In this document: positions 1 through 8,851 of the stretch, one piece after another | How positions within the stretch are numbered: position 1 is the stretch's first letter | How the letters are laid out: each line of letters opens with the position of its first letter | Translations under genes and position numbers: made by a program | NCBI GenBank assembly: GCA_963974915.1 | Contig: CAXBES010000001.1 | Coordinates: forward strand, 248,001-312,000 | DNA: 64,000 nt | Reading direction: 5' to 3' | Origin: CAXBES01 sp963974915 | Lineage (GTDB): Bacteria; Bacteroidota; Bacteroidia; Flavobacteriales; Flavobacteriaceae | The notes under the pieces: generated by a model | Told to the model about the DNA's origin: nothing | Databases searched by the model: none | What the model saw: only the letters and a program-made list of their open reading frames with translations

Positions 1-400
1 TGAGAAAAAGGTCACTACTTCGTCCGGTGACTTTTATTTCTTCAATAAATTTATTGTATCAGAGATCTCAACAGGAGTGCATTTTAATTGGGAAATAGGT
101 AAAGAAATAATTGACTTAGCATATAAACACTACGGTGAGAATATCCGCGTTGCATACATTTCTAACCGAGTAAATGACTATTCAGTCAATGCACAAGACT
201 GGCTTAAATTCTTTAATGAGCGACACCATCTCGAAGCTTTTGCGATCGTCGCATATAGCAAGATCGGACTAATGAATGTTATTTTGGAAAAAATATTCGT
301 GCAGACCAAAATTCGTAAATTCGATTCACTGGAAGCCGCAATTACCTGGGTGCTTAGGTTAGATCAGTTGAAAAAAATAGAACCGGAACAAAATCAATAA
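1..400 (+). CDS. Conserved hypothetical protein, 5' end outside the window
   Basis: The frame is open from the left edge, beginning with residues EKKVTTSSGDFYFF, through to a TAA at 398-400, so the gene starts upstream of the window. The GTG at 77 is internal and is not the start. About 132 residues are visible. The protein is soluble, has no membrane segment, and ends in a Lys/Glu/Gln-rich tail. The alternating strand/helix pattern (FNWEIGKEIIDLAYKHYG, then RVAYISNRVNDYS) resembles small STAS- or SpoIIAA-like folds, but I cannot assign a family. It meets the convergent SDR gene with only one base between stop codons, so no separate terminator is visible. Function unknown. Confidence 0.75.
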   Translation, partial: EKKVTTSSGDFYFFNKFIVSEISTGVHFNWEIGKEIIDLAYKHYGENIRVAYISNRVNDYSVNAQDWLKFFNERHHLEAFAIVAYSKIGLMNVILEKIFVQTKIRKFDSLEAAITWVLRLDQLKKIEPEQNQ

Positions 401-401
401 C

Positions 402-1127
402 TTACTTCGATGGTGGTAAAGTAGGCCTTACTTCTACCTTGCTTGGCAGTGTTCTGGGGTGCATGGTAAACAGATCTACCACTAATTTTCCTATATCTTC
501 GATCTGAATTTTCCAGGAATCACTCTCATCGGGTTCATTCCCATTAAAATGAGTTGAAACCGAACCCGGCATAATGGTACTCACCTTTACATTGTGTTTT
601 CTAAGATCCAGCATGGCCGCCTGGGTAAAACCGGTGACACCAAATTTACTGGCATTATATGCGGCACCCCCACTAAAAAAATTAGTTCCTGCAAGACTGG
701 AAATCGTTATATAGTAACCTTTATTTTTAATTAATTCGTTTAGAGATGCCTTCAGCGTAAAAAATACTCCGGTTAGGTTAGTATCTATAGTTTCCTGCCA
801 CTGTTGTACACTTAGATCTTCTACAGAGTTAAAATGACCCAGACCCGCATTCGCTATCACAAAATCGATTTTTCCAAAATGCGAAACAACATGTTTAACG
901 GCATCACTCTGACTGTCAAAATCACGAACATCTGCTTCAATTCCAATAGCCTGAACCGAATCATTGCTATGTGCGTTCAACTCTTTCGCAGCTTCTTCGG
1001 CGGTACGCTTTTCCCGTCCGGTGATCGCCACATTAACTCCAGCAGCCATAAGACTTTGTGCTACACCATAACCAATTCCCTTGGTTCCACCCGTGATTAA
1101 CGCAACTTTCGATCTAATATCATTCAT
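402..1127 (-). CDS. Short-chain dehydrogenase/reductase (3-oxoacyl-ACP reductase-like)
   Basis: Classical SDR of 241 residues. It has the NAD(P)-binding motif TGGTKGIG at residues 12-19, the NAG motif at 93-95, the catalytic Ser at 144, and Tyr157/Lys161 in YNASK. These mark an NAD(P)H-dependent oxidoreductase; the substrate cannot be read from sequence, and FabG-like assignment is only by resemblance. The frame is open to an upstream ATG at 1178, but I chose the ATG at 1127 because the SDR core (KVALITGG) begins just after it and a good -7 element (TAACTTTG, minus strand, 1145-1152) lies inside the longer reading. It is divergent from the VanX-like gene. A second, more canonical fabG lies at 33.4-34.1 kb. 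Confidence 0.85.
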   Translation of the reverse strand: MNDIRSKVALITGGTKGIGYGVAQSLMAAGVNVAITGREKRTAEEAAKELNAHSNDSVQAIGIEADVRDFDSQSDAVKHVVSHFGKIDFVIANAGLGHFNSVEDLSVQQWQETIDTNLTGVFFTLKASLNELIKNKGYYITISSLAGTNFFSGGAAYNASKFGVTGFTQAAMLDLRKHNVKVSTIMPGSVSTHFNGNEPDESDSWKIQIEDIGKLVVDLFTMHPRTLPSKVEVRPTLPPSK

Positions 1128-1144
1128 AATTTTATTGTTTCTTT

Positions 1145-1152
1145 CAAAGTTA
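1145..1152 (-). promoter_or_regulatory. Bacteroidota -7 promoter element for the SDR gene
   Basis: Reads TAACTTTG on the minus strand, an exact match to TAnnTTTG, 18 bases upstream of the ATG at 1127. A possible -33 TTG lies about 23 bases further upstream (1176-1178), slightly wide. It supports the shorter start for the SDR. Confidence 0.45.
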
Positions 1153-1186
1153 CGAACTTCGCAAAACACTATTCCCAATTTATACT

Positions 1187-1194
1187 TAAATTTG
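1187..1194 (+). promoter_or_regulatory. Possible -7 element immediately before the VanX-like gene
   Basis: TAAATTTG matches TAnnTTTG exactly and ends only four bases before the ATG at 1199. If used, transcription would begin at or within a few bases of the start codon, implying a leaderless or nearly leaderless mRNA. No clear -33 TTG is present, so confidence is low. Confidence 0.35.
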
Positions 1195-1198
1195 GTTT

Positions 1199-1813
1199 AT
1201 GTTTTTAAAGATCGTTACGGTTTTTTCGGCTTTACTTTTTACTATTTCTTCGGAAGAGACAGCGCAATCGAATTTAATTGATATTGCAACTGTTTCAACC
1301 GAGTTCTCCTACGAAATGCGCTATGCCACCCCAAATAATTTTATTGGAGAAGTTTTGTACGATTGTTCGGTTTGCCTGTTACAACCCGACGTAGCTGAAG
1401 CATTAGCAAAAGCGAATCAGTTTTTTTGCGAAAAAGGATACAGAATCCGGCTATACGACTGTTATAGACCGCTGGATGTTCAGAAGAAAATGTGGAAAAA
1501 AGTACCACGACCTACCTATGTCTCCAATCCCTACGGAAAAGGCTCAATTCACAACAAAGGAGCAGCCGTTGATATCACTTTAGAAACTCTGGATGGCTGT
1601 TTTGTTGATATGGGAAGTGATTACGATTTCTTCGGAAGAGCGGCACACATCGATAATTATAATTTTTCAGAAGAAATTCTGAACCATCGTAAACTCTTAT
1701 TTGAAGGCATGAGAAAATTTGGATTCCAAACGGTGCGTACAGAATGGTGGCACTTTAGTTTCAGAAGAAATGGCACATACCCTATCTTAAATGGTCCGCT
1801 CCCATGCGATTAA
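1199..1813 (+). CDS. ddpX: D-alanyl-D-alanine dipeptidase (VanX/DdpX family, peptidase M15D)
   Basis: Predicted zinc dipeptidase of 204 residues that cleaves free D-Ala-D-Ala, probably for peptidoglycan turnover or murein peptide recycling. The zinc ligands and catalytic residues of the M15D family are present: SxHxxGxAxD at 116-125 (His118, Asp125), and Glu182 and His185 in EWWHF. Arg90 in YDCYRP matches the substrate-binding Arg of VanX. The N-terminus is hydrophobic (residues 1-17), consistent with a weak signal peptide and periplasmic location. No vanH or vanA homologues are nearby, so this is not a glycopeptide-resistance cluster; a housekeeping role is likely. The gene is divergent from the SDR and convergent with the MscS gene. 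Confidence 0.88.
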   Translation: MFLKIVTVFSALLFTISSEETAQSNLIDIATVSTEFSYEMRYATPNNFIGEVLYDCSVCLLQPDVAEALAKANQFFCEKGYRIRLYDCYRPLDVQKKMWKKVPRPTYVSNPYGKGSIHNKGAAVDITLETLDGCFVDMGSDYDFFGRAAHIDNYNFSEEILNHRKLLFEGMRKFGFQTVRTEWWHFSFRRNGTYPILNGPLPCD

Positions 1814-1847
1814 CCCTTAAGATTTTATAGGCCTAAAAATAAGACTA

Positions 1848-2792
1848 TTAATCAACGTTCCTGTTGGTATTCTTCCGTTCCAGTTCATCTAACTCTCTGT
1901 CTCTGGGGTCTTTCCGAAGTCGTAATGGAATATCTTCTTCGCCACCATATACTTTAAGTTCGGTTACATTTGCCGGCAAGTTAAATTCTGCCTCAGAAAG
2001 GGCTTGTTTAACTTTTCTAATTACTAACCCTCTCAATACTCTGGAAGCCCTTCTGTAATCTACCGTATCCACCCAAAAAAAGACTTTTAAGTTCACTGTG
2101 CTCGCTGCCAATTCATCCTCAATAACAAAGTTTTCGTGGAGATCATCCTTTATGATCTCTGTTTCATTATCTAAAACCTCCTGAATAATGCCTTTGGCGG
2201 CTTCAATATCATCTTCATACCCAATTCCCACCACAAAATCGACACGATAGAATCCATCTGCGGTATAATTGGCAACCGGCTTCGTAAGTACATCACTATT
2301 GGGAATATAAATATCCCGCCCGTCGAAAGTTTTAATATGCGAATATCTAAAGTTTAGTGCTCTCACCTTTCCGAAGATCTCATCGATCTTTATAGTGTCA
2401 TTAATATTAAAAGGTCGATTAAATGCCAAAATAATACCCGCCAAAAAATTCTTCCCTATATCTTGAAAAGCAAAACCTAAGACTATGGCCGCACCTCCGG
2501 CAGCAGTTAGTATTCCGGTAGCGATCCCACTCATTCCGGCAGCCTGCAGCGCAAGTAAGATGGTGATGATGATTAGTACAGTTTTAATAGCCTGAGCTAA
2601 AAACCTAGCCATCAAAGGATCTTCAGCCGTTTTTTGAATTCGTTTTTTATAAATTCCAGTGATGAGCTGAGCAATTAAAAACCCAAGTATTATAATGAAT
2701 ACCCCTAATGCGATGCGCGGAAGCATCGTTAAAAAGGACTCGTAATAGCTTTCTAAAGAGTTTAATATTGTTTCGGTGGGAGTTTGTTTCAA
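1848..2792 (-). CDS. Small-conductance mechanosensitive channel, MscS family
   Basis: 314 residues with three predicted membrane helices near 25-45, 65-86 and 89-125. The third is the Gly/Ala-rich pore helix (GGAAIVLGFAFQDIGKN), followed by the conserved MscS beta domain (FNINDTIKIDEIFGKV) and a cytoplasmic C-terminal domain ending in a charged tail. In the MscS family such channels open under membrane tension during hypo-osmotic shock. The gene begins 12 bases after the stop of the upstream M16 protease gene on the same strand and is probably co-transcribed with it. A second, larger MscS-type channel lies at 6.05-7.3 kb and MscL at 59.5 kb. Confidence 0.93.
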   Translation of the reverse strand: MKQTPTETILNSLESYYESFLTMLPRIALGVFIIILGFLIAQLITGIYKKRIQKTAEDPLMARFLAQAIKTVLIIITILLALQAAGMSGIATGILTAAGGAAIVLGFAFQDIGKNFLAGIILAFNRPFNINDTIKIDEIFGKVRALNFRYSHIKTFDGRDIYIPNSDVLTKPVANYTADGFYRVDFVVGIGYEDDIEAAKGIIQEVLDNETEIIKDDLHENFVIEDELAASTVNLKVFFWVDTVDYRRASRVLRGLVIRKVKQALSEAEFNLPANVTELKVYGGEEDIPLRLRKDPRDRELDELERKNTNRNVD

Positions 2793-2804
2793 AATAGTGT
2801 TTTT

Positions 2805-5636
2805 TTATATCGTGTTTCCGTTGATGTCAAGTTCAATTACCTCTTTTCCTAGTTTCTTTACTTCGGAAAACTGCGTCGCCTTGTCTCCTACAACTACGTA
2901 GATAAAATCACCTTCGTTCATATATTTTTCAATGATCGTTTTAAAGTCGGATAAAGTCATATTCTGAAGCGTGTTCTGTTCTTCTACAATATAATCTAAT
3001 GGTTTGTTAAACTGACTAATATTCTCCAATATACCGAGTTTAGCTCCTAACGACTCATAATTACGGGTATTTTGTTTTATGATCTTATTTTTGGTAAGCT
3101 CTACATCTTCTTCTGTAAAACCGGGACCATAATTAATGACCATATCTCTAATAATTTCTAACGACGGAAGCGTTGCATTAGACCTTACACTAGAAGATAT
3201 TGTGAATGGTGCAATTTCTTGTCTGTCCGGAACTCTGGAGTAAGCTCCGTAGGTATAACCTTTACCTATACGCAATACCTGAAAAAGTCTTCCACTAGAA
3301 CCTCCGCCAAGAATTTCGTTGGCAAAATCCAGTCTTGTGGCATCGTCATGTGTAGCTGAAAGTGAAAGATTTCCAATGTATAAAACCGATTGTTTAGAAT
3401 CGGGAACATCAATAAAATACAAGGATCCGCCCTTTTTCTCCTTCGGAATTGTTTGCGCGATTGGGGTAATTTTCTCTCCCTGCCAATTCGCCGAAAGACC
3501 TTCTAAACCTTTCATTACACGTGTTTTATCAATATTCCCAACGATATGAAAGGTAGCGGCTTTTGGCGATATGTTCTTATAGAATTCCTTCACATCGTCT
3601 AACGTAAAGTTTTTGGTCGTTTCTAAAGTGCCATTCACAGGTATCCCATAAATATGGTCATCACCATACACCAATTTATTAAAATTCAAAGAGCTGATCG
3701 CTGTTGGATTCGCTTCTCTTCCTTTTAGTGAGGTTTCAGTTTCTTTTTTCAGTCTGTTAAACTCATTCTCATCCCATCTGGGTTCTAAGATCATTTCTTC
3801 TATTAAAGCCATAGTTTCTTCGAAGTTTCTACTTAAAGCACTGCCCGAAATAGTAATATTTTCGAGACCTCCGTTAATGCGAATACTTGACCCCAATAGT
3901 CCTATCGCCTCTTCTAGTTCAGCAGCCGATTTAGTCTTCGTCCCCTCATTCATCAAATCGGCTGTAAAAGCAGCTAATCCCGCTTTCTCTTTCGAGTCTA
4001 ATCTATGTCCGCCATCAATGGTAATATTGAAACTCACTAAAGGCAGTTCGTTATTTTCCATACCGTAAACGACCATTCCATTTTCAAGACTACCCTTCCA
4101 AATATCCGGCATTGTAAAAAGTGGCGCTTCTCCGTATTCCGGCTCAGACCGGTCGTATTTGGAAGGAGTTTTTTCGTATTCTGCCTCAGCACCCTGCGCT
4201 ACTTCTTCGTTGGCTTTCATTGCGGTAACTTCTTCCTGCCACACGGTTGCTTCAACTGCATTTTCTACAGCCAACTCCTTATTTCCTTTTGGAACAACGC
4301 TGGTCATTACGTAATTCTTATCTTTTATGTACTTGTTATAGACGTTCGTAATATCTTCCCTCGAAACGTTTTGAACCAGTTTAGCTCTCTTGGTAATAAA
4401 GCCGGGATCACCTCCAAATTCATTGTCTCGCACTAACTGAAATGCTTTGTTCAATACGGTTGCCACTCCGTAATACAACTGTGTTTCTAGTTCCGCTTTT
4501 ATTCTTTTTAATTCATTATCGGTAAAACCATTAGCTTCAAAATCGGCAAACCCTTCTTCAACAGCCTCCTTGACATTTTCGAGAGATGCACCCTCATTAG
4601 CTCTAACCCTAATCACGAATTCGCCCGCTATTTCATTGCTGCTTTGGTAGCTTCCAACATTTGGTGCTAATTTCTTTTCTTCAACAATTTTCTTATAAAG
4701 CGGTGCTTTTTTACTTCCGCTAAGTAGTTGTCCCAATACCTCTAAGGCATACATATCTTCATTGTAGTCTTCTACCGTAGGAAACACCATTCGGAGTTCG
4801 GGAAGTTTAGCAAAGTTGTCTTCAAAGTACAACGATTTGGTTTCTGAAAGCGTCACCGGCATTGGCTCCATAGCTTCAACTTCGGGACCACTTGAGATTT
4901 CACCGAACCATTTTTGAACGAGCTCCTTAGTTTCTGAAATATTAATATCTCCGGCAATTACCAGTGATGCATTAGCGGCACCGTAATATTCATCATAAAA
5001 TTCTTTAACATCTTCTAAAGTTGCGGCTTGTAGATCGGGTAATGCGCCTATAACTGTCCAACTGTAAGGATGCCCTTCGGGATATAAATTTTTTCTAATG
5101 ATCTCATCGGTATACCCATAAGGAGAGTTATCTACACGCTGTCTTTTCTCATTTTTAACCACCTGTTTTTCACGTTCTAAAGCTTCTTTAGTTACGGTAT
5201 TGATCATATACCCCAATCTATCACTATCAATCCATAAAATTTTCTCGAAAGCATCTTTAGGCACTACTTCATAATAAACCGTACCGTCGCTCCATGTTCC
5301 TCCATTTCGACTCCCGCCCCACTCCGGAATCATTTTCCTGTTGGCACCCACCGGTACATTTTCAGAATCGTTAAACGACATATGCTCAAAGAAATGTGCA
5401 AAACCTGTTTTTCCGGGTTTTTCACGGTTAGAACCAACATGCACCATGGTTGCAACGGCTACAATTGGATCGCTTTTATCTTGATGCAAAATAACTTCCA
5501 GTCCGTTGTCAAGTACAAATTTCTCATAGTCCAGCGTAAATTCGCTTTCTTGTTGATTTACTTCGGAAGGCTTATCGGCACAGGAGTATAAAATGGAACA
5601 GATGAAGAATAGGCTGAAAATGACAGAAAATTTCAT
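2805..5636 (-). CDS. Two-domain M16 family zinc metalloprotease, lipoprotein
   Basis: 943 residues from the chosen ATG at 5636. The frame is open 14 codons further, but this start gives a proper lipoprotein signal, MKFSVIFSLFFICSILYSC, with the acceptor Cys at 19. The N-terminal M16 domain carries the inverted zinc motif HFFEH at residues 81-85. The second half (from about 510) is a degenerate M16 domain lacking HxxEH, with a typical glycine-rich segment (ILGGGSSGRLFQVLR) near its end. This architecture matches insulinase/pitrilysin-like proteases of Bacteroidota, expected to sit on the periplasmic side of an envelope membrane and degrade peptides. It lies upstream of and close to the MscS gene, and divergent from the DUF3817 gene. 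Confidence 0.9.
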   Translation of the reverse strand: MKFSVIFSLFFICSILYSCADKPSEVNQQESEFTLDYEKFVLDNGLEVILHQDKSDPIVAVATMVHVGSNREKPGKTGFAHFFEHMSFNDSENVPVGANRKMIPEWGGSRNGGTWSDGTVYYEVVPKDAFEKILWIDSDRLGYMINTVTKEALEREKQVVKNEKRQRVDNSPYGYTDEIIRKNLYPEGHPYSWTVIGALPDLQAATLEDVKEFYDEYYGAANASLVIAGDINISETKELVQKWFGEISSGPEVEAMEPMPVTLSETKSLYFEDNFAKLPELRMVFPTVEDYNEDMYALEVLGQLLSGSKKAPLYKKIVEEKKLAPNVGSYQSSNEIAGEFVIRVRANEGASLENVKEAVEEGFADFEANGFTDNELKRIKAELETQLYYGVATVLNKAFQLVRDNEFGGDPGFITKRAKLVQNVSREDITNVYNKYIKDKNYVMTSVVPKGNKELAVENAVEATVWQEEVTAMKANEEVAQGAEAEYEKTPSKYDRSEPEYGEAPLFTMPDIWKGSLENGMVVYGMENNELPLVSFNITIDGGHRLDSKEKAGLAAFTADLMNEGTKTKSAAELEEAIGLLGSSIRINGGLENITISGSALSRNFEETMALIEEMILEPRWDENEFNRLKKETETSLKGREANPTAISSLNFNKLVYGDDHIYGIPVNGTLETTKNFTLDDVKEFYKNISPKAATFHIVGNIDKTRVMKGLEGLSANWQGEKITPIAQTIPKEKKGGSLYFIDVPDSKQSVLYIGNLSLSATHDDATRLDFANEILGGGSSGRLFQVLRIGKGYTYGAYSRVPDRQEIAPFTISSSVRSNATLPSLEIIRDMVINYGPGFTEEDVELTKNKIIKQNTRNYESLGAKLGILENISQFNKPLDYIVEEQNTLQNMTLSDFKTIIEKYMNEGDFIYVVVGDKATQFSEVKKLGKEVIELDINGNTI

Positions 5637-5747
5637 AAAAAAGGTTGGTTTAATGTTGCTGATTAATTCAAGTTTCAAAATAGACTTTTTCTGAATATTT
5701 CATTCTTAAATAAACGATAAAATATCGCCTATTTACTAAATGCCTTA

Positions 5748-5755
5748 TATCTTTA
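5748..5755 (+). promoter_or_regulatory. Possible -7 element (TATCTTTA) before the DUF3817 gene
   Basis: TATCTTTA differs from TAnnTTTG only at the last base and lies 16 bases before the TTG start at 5772. The same octamer lies upstream of the genes at 9941 (9835-9842) and 15448 (15424-15431), which suggests it is a usable variant in this genome. No -33 TTG is evident here. Confidence 0.3.
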
Positions 5756-5771
5756 CACAAAATTTAAGATC

Positions 5772-6050
5772 TTGGACAAAACAGTTACAACATTTAAGGT
5801 TATTAGCACACTCGAAGCCCTGTCATTTTTAGTATTATTAGGTATTGCGATGCCGCTAAAATATATTTGGCACAAGCCTGAAATGGTTGAAATTGTAGGC
5901 ATGGCACACGGAGTGTTATTTCTATTGTACATAGCAGGGGCTGTTTATATATCACAAAAACTGAATTGGTCAACTAAAATGTTAATTATAGCCGTACTTT
6001 GCTCGGTAATTCCATTTGGACCTTTTTATGTGGAACGTAAGTTTTTATAA
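5772..6050 (+). CDS. DUF3817 family small membrane protein
   Basis: 92 residues with three predicted membrane helices (about 8-28, 40-60 and 67-85) and a short basic end (YVERKFL). The FKVISTLEALSF start, the internal GMAHG and the closing IPFGPFYVE are typical of the DUF3817 (YdzA-like) integral membrane family, whose function is unknown. The start codon is TTG; no ATG is available without losing the first helix. The stop overlaps the ATG of the following MscS-type gene by one base (TAATG), pointing to translational coupling. Confidence 0.8.
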   Translation: MDKTVTTFKVISTLEALSFLVLLGIAMPLKYIWHKPEMVEIVGMAHGVLFLLYIAGAVYISQKLNWSTKMLIIAVLCSVIPFGPFYVERKFL

Positions 6051-7312
6051 TGAATTCGGATACACTTAAACATTACAGTTGTTGGTTTCAGGAGTATTTT
6101 ATGGATATTGGTATGAGCCAGGATCTTGCGGTGTTCTTGAACGTATTAATAAACTGTTTAATTCTGGCAATAATTACTTTTCTGCTGGACATTGTCCTGA
6201 GGAAGTTTATTATTGAGGCCTTTAAAGCCTTCAGTAATAAAACAGTTACCACCTTCGATGATTTTTTAGTGCGAAGTAATTTTCCGAAGTATATCGCACA
6301 CGTAATCCCACTAACCTTAATATGGTATGTGGTGCCCCTCATTTTTATGGAATACCCTAAAGTTTCTAAATTCATTTTAGGAGCTATTGATATTTACATT
6401 ATTGTATTGTGCGTTCTTATTTTCAGAAGTCTGTTGCGCACTACAAAAAATTACCTTGAAACGAAAGAGAATTACCATGATAAGCCACTTCAGAGCTATG
6501 TTCAGGTAATGATGATCTTTGGTTGGGGTATCGCCATCTTTTTAATTATTAGCATTCTTACTGGTTATTCTCTGGTTAGTTTAGGTACGTTAGGTGCGGC
6601 ATCGGCTATCATATTGTTAATTTTTAAAGATACCATCCTTGGTTTTGTAGCAAGTATTCAGGTAACTGTTAATGATATAGTGCGCATTGGTGATTGGATA
6701 ACGTTTAGCAGATATGGTGCCGATGGGTATGTAACCGAGATCAATCTGGCAACAGTGCGTGTGCAAAACTTTGACAATACATACACCACGATTCCAACTT
6801 ATAGTTTGATTTCCGATTCATTTCAGAATTGGCGCGGAATGCAGGAATCTAAAGGGAGGAGAATAAAGCGTTCTATCTATATCAAACAAAATTCCATTAA
6901 ATTTTTATCTCAGGAAGAGCTAAATGATCTTAAAAAGATCCAACTCATTCAACCTTATATAGAGCATAGGGAAAAAGAAGTCGTTAAATACAATCTCAAT
7001 TCCGAAGCAGACAAAAGCCTACTCATTAATGGGCGAAATCAAACCAATCTGGGTATCTTTAGAAAATACGCCGATGCTTTTCTACATGAGAATCCCGCGA
7101 TAAATAAGGATCTCTTCCTTATGGTCCGACACCTCGCTCCCACAGATAAAGGTATTCCAATTGAGATTTTTTGCTTCTCTTACGATAAAAATTGGGTAAA
7201 TTACGAACATATTCAAGCAGATATTTTTGATCACTTATTATCTGCAGTACCTTATTTTGGTTTGGAAATTTTTGAATCACCTACAGGAAAGGACTTTGCA
7301 AGCTTAAAATAA
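6050..7312 (+). CDS. MscS-type mechanosensitive ion channel (YbdG-like)
   Basis: 420 residues. Several N-terminal membrane helices (about 25-50, 78-100, 105-125 and 148-170) precede the conserved pore helix and MscS domain (LGTLGAASAIILLIFKDTILG near 185-205, then NDIVRIGDWITF). A long cytoplasmic C-terminal domain contains a large insertion (about 265-330), as in the YbdG/MscM-type miniconductance channels. It probably relieves osmotic membrane stress. It is translationally coupled to the DUF3817 gene and followed 18 bases later by the EEP-family gene, so the three probably form an operon. Confidence 0.9.
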   Translation: MNSDTLKHYSCWFQEYFMDIGMSQDLAVFLNVLINCLILAIITFLLDIVLRKFIIEAFKAFSNKTVTTFDDFLVRSNFPKYIAHVIPLTLIWYVVPLIFMEYPKVSKFILGAIDIYIIVLCVLIFRSLLRTTKNYLETKENYHDKPLQSYVQVMMIFGWGIAIFLIISILTGYSLVSLGTLGAASAIILLIFKDTILGFVASIQVTVNDIVRIGDWITFSRYGADGYVTEINLATVRVQNFDNTYTTIPTYSLISDSFQNWRGMQESKGRRIKRSIYIKQNSIKFLSQEELNDLKKIQLIQPYIEHREKEVVKYNLNSEADKSLLINGRNQTNLGIFRKYADAFLHENPAINKDLFLMVRHLAPTDKGIPIEIFCFSYDKNWVNYEHIQADIFDHLLSAVPYFGLEIFESPTGKDFASLK

Positions 7313-7330
7313 TTTAGCCTACTAAATTAA

Positions 7331-8446
7331 TTGGGAGTATATTTGAGAAGAACTCAACATTTTATTCCTTTGAAGTTAAGAACATTTTTACAAATTTTTG
7401 CAGCTGTCGCAGTAGTATTAAGCCTTGTGCCGTTAATTGCGGTAGATTATTGGTGGATTAGAATGTTCGACTTTCCTCATATTCAGCTCACCATTCTCAC
7501 CTTTGTAGCTTTTGTTGTTTATTTTATGCGATTCGATATCAAGAAATGGCAGGACTATACTTTTATCGTTATTATCGCAGCATGCCTTGTATTCCAGTAC
7601 ATAAAAATCCACCCGTATACACCCTACGCGAAATTAGCTGTCTTAGACAATACGAAACTGAACGAGAGTGAATCAATTTCTATTTATACAGCAAATGTCT
7701 TTCAGAATAACAAAAACGCAGAGTTATTTATTCGCGATTATAAAGCTAAAGATCCTGATGTATTGTTGCTCGTAGAAACTCACAGACCCTGGATGAAAGA
7801 AATTAGAAAGTCGCTACCCGCCGCATACAAGTTTAGAGTTGAAGTTCCCTTAAATAATACCTACGGAATGTTACTGTATTCAAAACTTGAACTAGTTAAC
7901 CCTCAAGTGAAATATCTTGTAGATGATAGCATTCCATCTATCCATTCAAAATTAGTACTGAGGTCCGGAGACACTATTCAAATCTATACCATTCATCCAA
8001 CACCCCCTATGCCACAGCACAATCCTAGTTCAAGCGACCGCGATGCTGAAATGATGAAAATAGCCAATCTCTCCCGTGAATCAAGTCTACCTGTTATAGT
8101 AATGGGAGATTTTAATGATGTCGCCTGGTCTGCAACTACTTCTCTATTCGAAAATGTTGGCGAATTATTAGATGTAAGAAAAGGTCGGGGTTTTTACAAT
8201 ACTTTTAATGTTAATAATCCTATTCTTCGATGGCCATTAGATCATATATTTGTTTCTTCTGAATTTAGAGTAATTGAACTTAAGCTTGGAGAAGAAATCA
8301 ACTCAGACCACTTTCCAACTTATACGAATCTGAGTTTTGAACCGGATGGGAAAGATATGCAATTGGCTCCACCTCCAACCGAAGATGAATTGCGAAGAGC
8401 GTTAGAGCAAGCTGAAGGGGTGCAACGTGTAACACTAGACATGTAA
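7331..8446 (+). CDS. Endonuclease/exonuclease/phosphatase family protein with membrane anchor
   Basis: 371 residues starting at TTG. Three hydrophobic helices at about 16-36, 45-65 and 73-92 are followed by an EEP (DNase I-like) domain. Visible motifs are LLVETHRPW (metal-binding Glu), the GDFND signature at residues 259-263, and a terminal SDHFP motif with the catalytic Asp-His pair. In this superfamily such domains hydrolyse phosphodiester or phosphomonoester bonds in nucleic acids, phosphoinositides or sphingomyelin; the substrate cannot be decided here. The N-terminal helices place the catalytic domain at the inner membrane. Last gene of the forward cluster that begins with DUF3817. Confidence 0.85.
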   Translation: MGVYLRRTQHFIPLKLRTFLQIFAAVAVVLSLVPLIAVDYWWIRMFDFPHIQLTILTFVAFVVYFMRFDIKKWQDYTFIVIIAACLVFQYIKIHPYTPYAKLAVLDNTKLNESESISIYTANVFQNNKNAELFIRDYKAKDPDVLLLVETHRPWMKEIRKSLPAAYKFRVEVPLNNTYGMLLYSKLELVNPQVKYLVDDSIPSIHSKLVLRSGDTIQIYTIHPTPPMPQHNPSSSDRDAEMMKIANLSRESSLPVIVMGDFNDVAWSATTSLFENVGELLDVRKGRGFYNTFNVNNPILRWPLDHIFVSSEFRVIELKLGEEINSDHFPTYTNLSFEPDGKDMQLAPPPTEDELRRALEQAEGVQRVTLDM

Positions 8447-8464
8447 GTAAAGCAGAACTAACCG

Positions 8465-8851
8465 CTACCCTAACCTGTCTTTTACAAATTCAATTTGAGT
8501 CTTTCCATGTGCAATAGGGTTTCCATCCTCTCCCAGACTCACCATAATAATTTTATCTACCGTAATAATAACTTGCCGAGTCATTTTATTTCGGACTTCA
8601 CAACTTAAGGTTAATGAAGTTTTTCCAAAATTAATAACGTCTATACCAATTTCAACAATATCACCTTGTTTGGCAGATGATCGAAAATTAATTTCACTTA
8701 TATATTTTGTCACTACGCGATTATTTTCCAGCTGTATAATCGAGTACAAAGCAGCTTCTTCGTCTATCCATTCCAGGAGACGCCCACCAAAGAGTGTCGA
8801 GTTGGGATTTAAATCTTCGGGTTTAACCCATTTTCTTGTATGAAATCTCAT
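8465..8851 (-). CDS. Acyl-CoA thioesterase, hotdog fold (YciA-like)
   Basis: 128 residues forming a single hotdog domain. The typical N-terminal active-site segment PNSTLFGGRLLEWIDEEAA is present, with the Asn and the helix acidic residues of this subfamily, followed by the strands YISEINFRSSAKQGDIVEIG. It is predicted to hydrolyse acyl-CoA to free acid and CoA in the cytoplasm; chain length cannot be read. Its ATG overlaps the stop of the upstream DUF72 gene by one base, so the two are co-translated. Confidence 0.85.
   Translation of the reverse strand: MRFHTRKWVKPEDLNPNSTLFGGRLLEWIDEEAALYSIIQLENNRVVTKYISEINFRSSAKQGDIVEIGIDVINFGKTSLTLSCEVRNKMTRQVIITVDKIIMVSLGEDGNPIAHGKTQIEFVKDRLG

Noticed and set aside
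77..400. GTG at 77 as the start of the leftmost gene
   Set aside because: The frame is open to the window edge and continues the protein upstream; the gene is truncated, not short.
402..1178. Longer SDR start at 1178
   Set aside because: The extra residues lack SDR features and would put the -7 element inside the coding region.
2805..5678. Longer start for the M16 protease
   Set aside because: The shorter start gives a proper lipoprotein signal.
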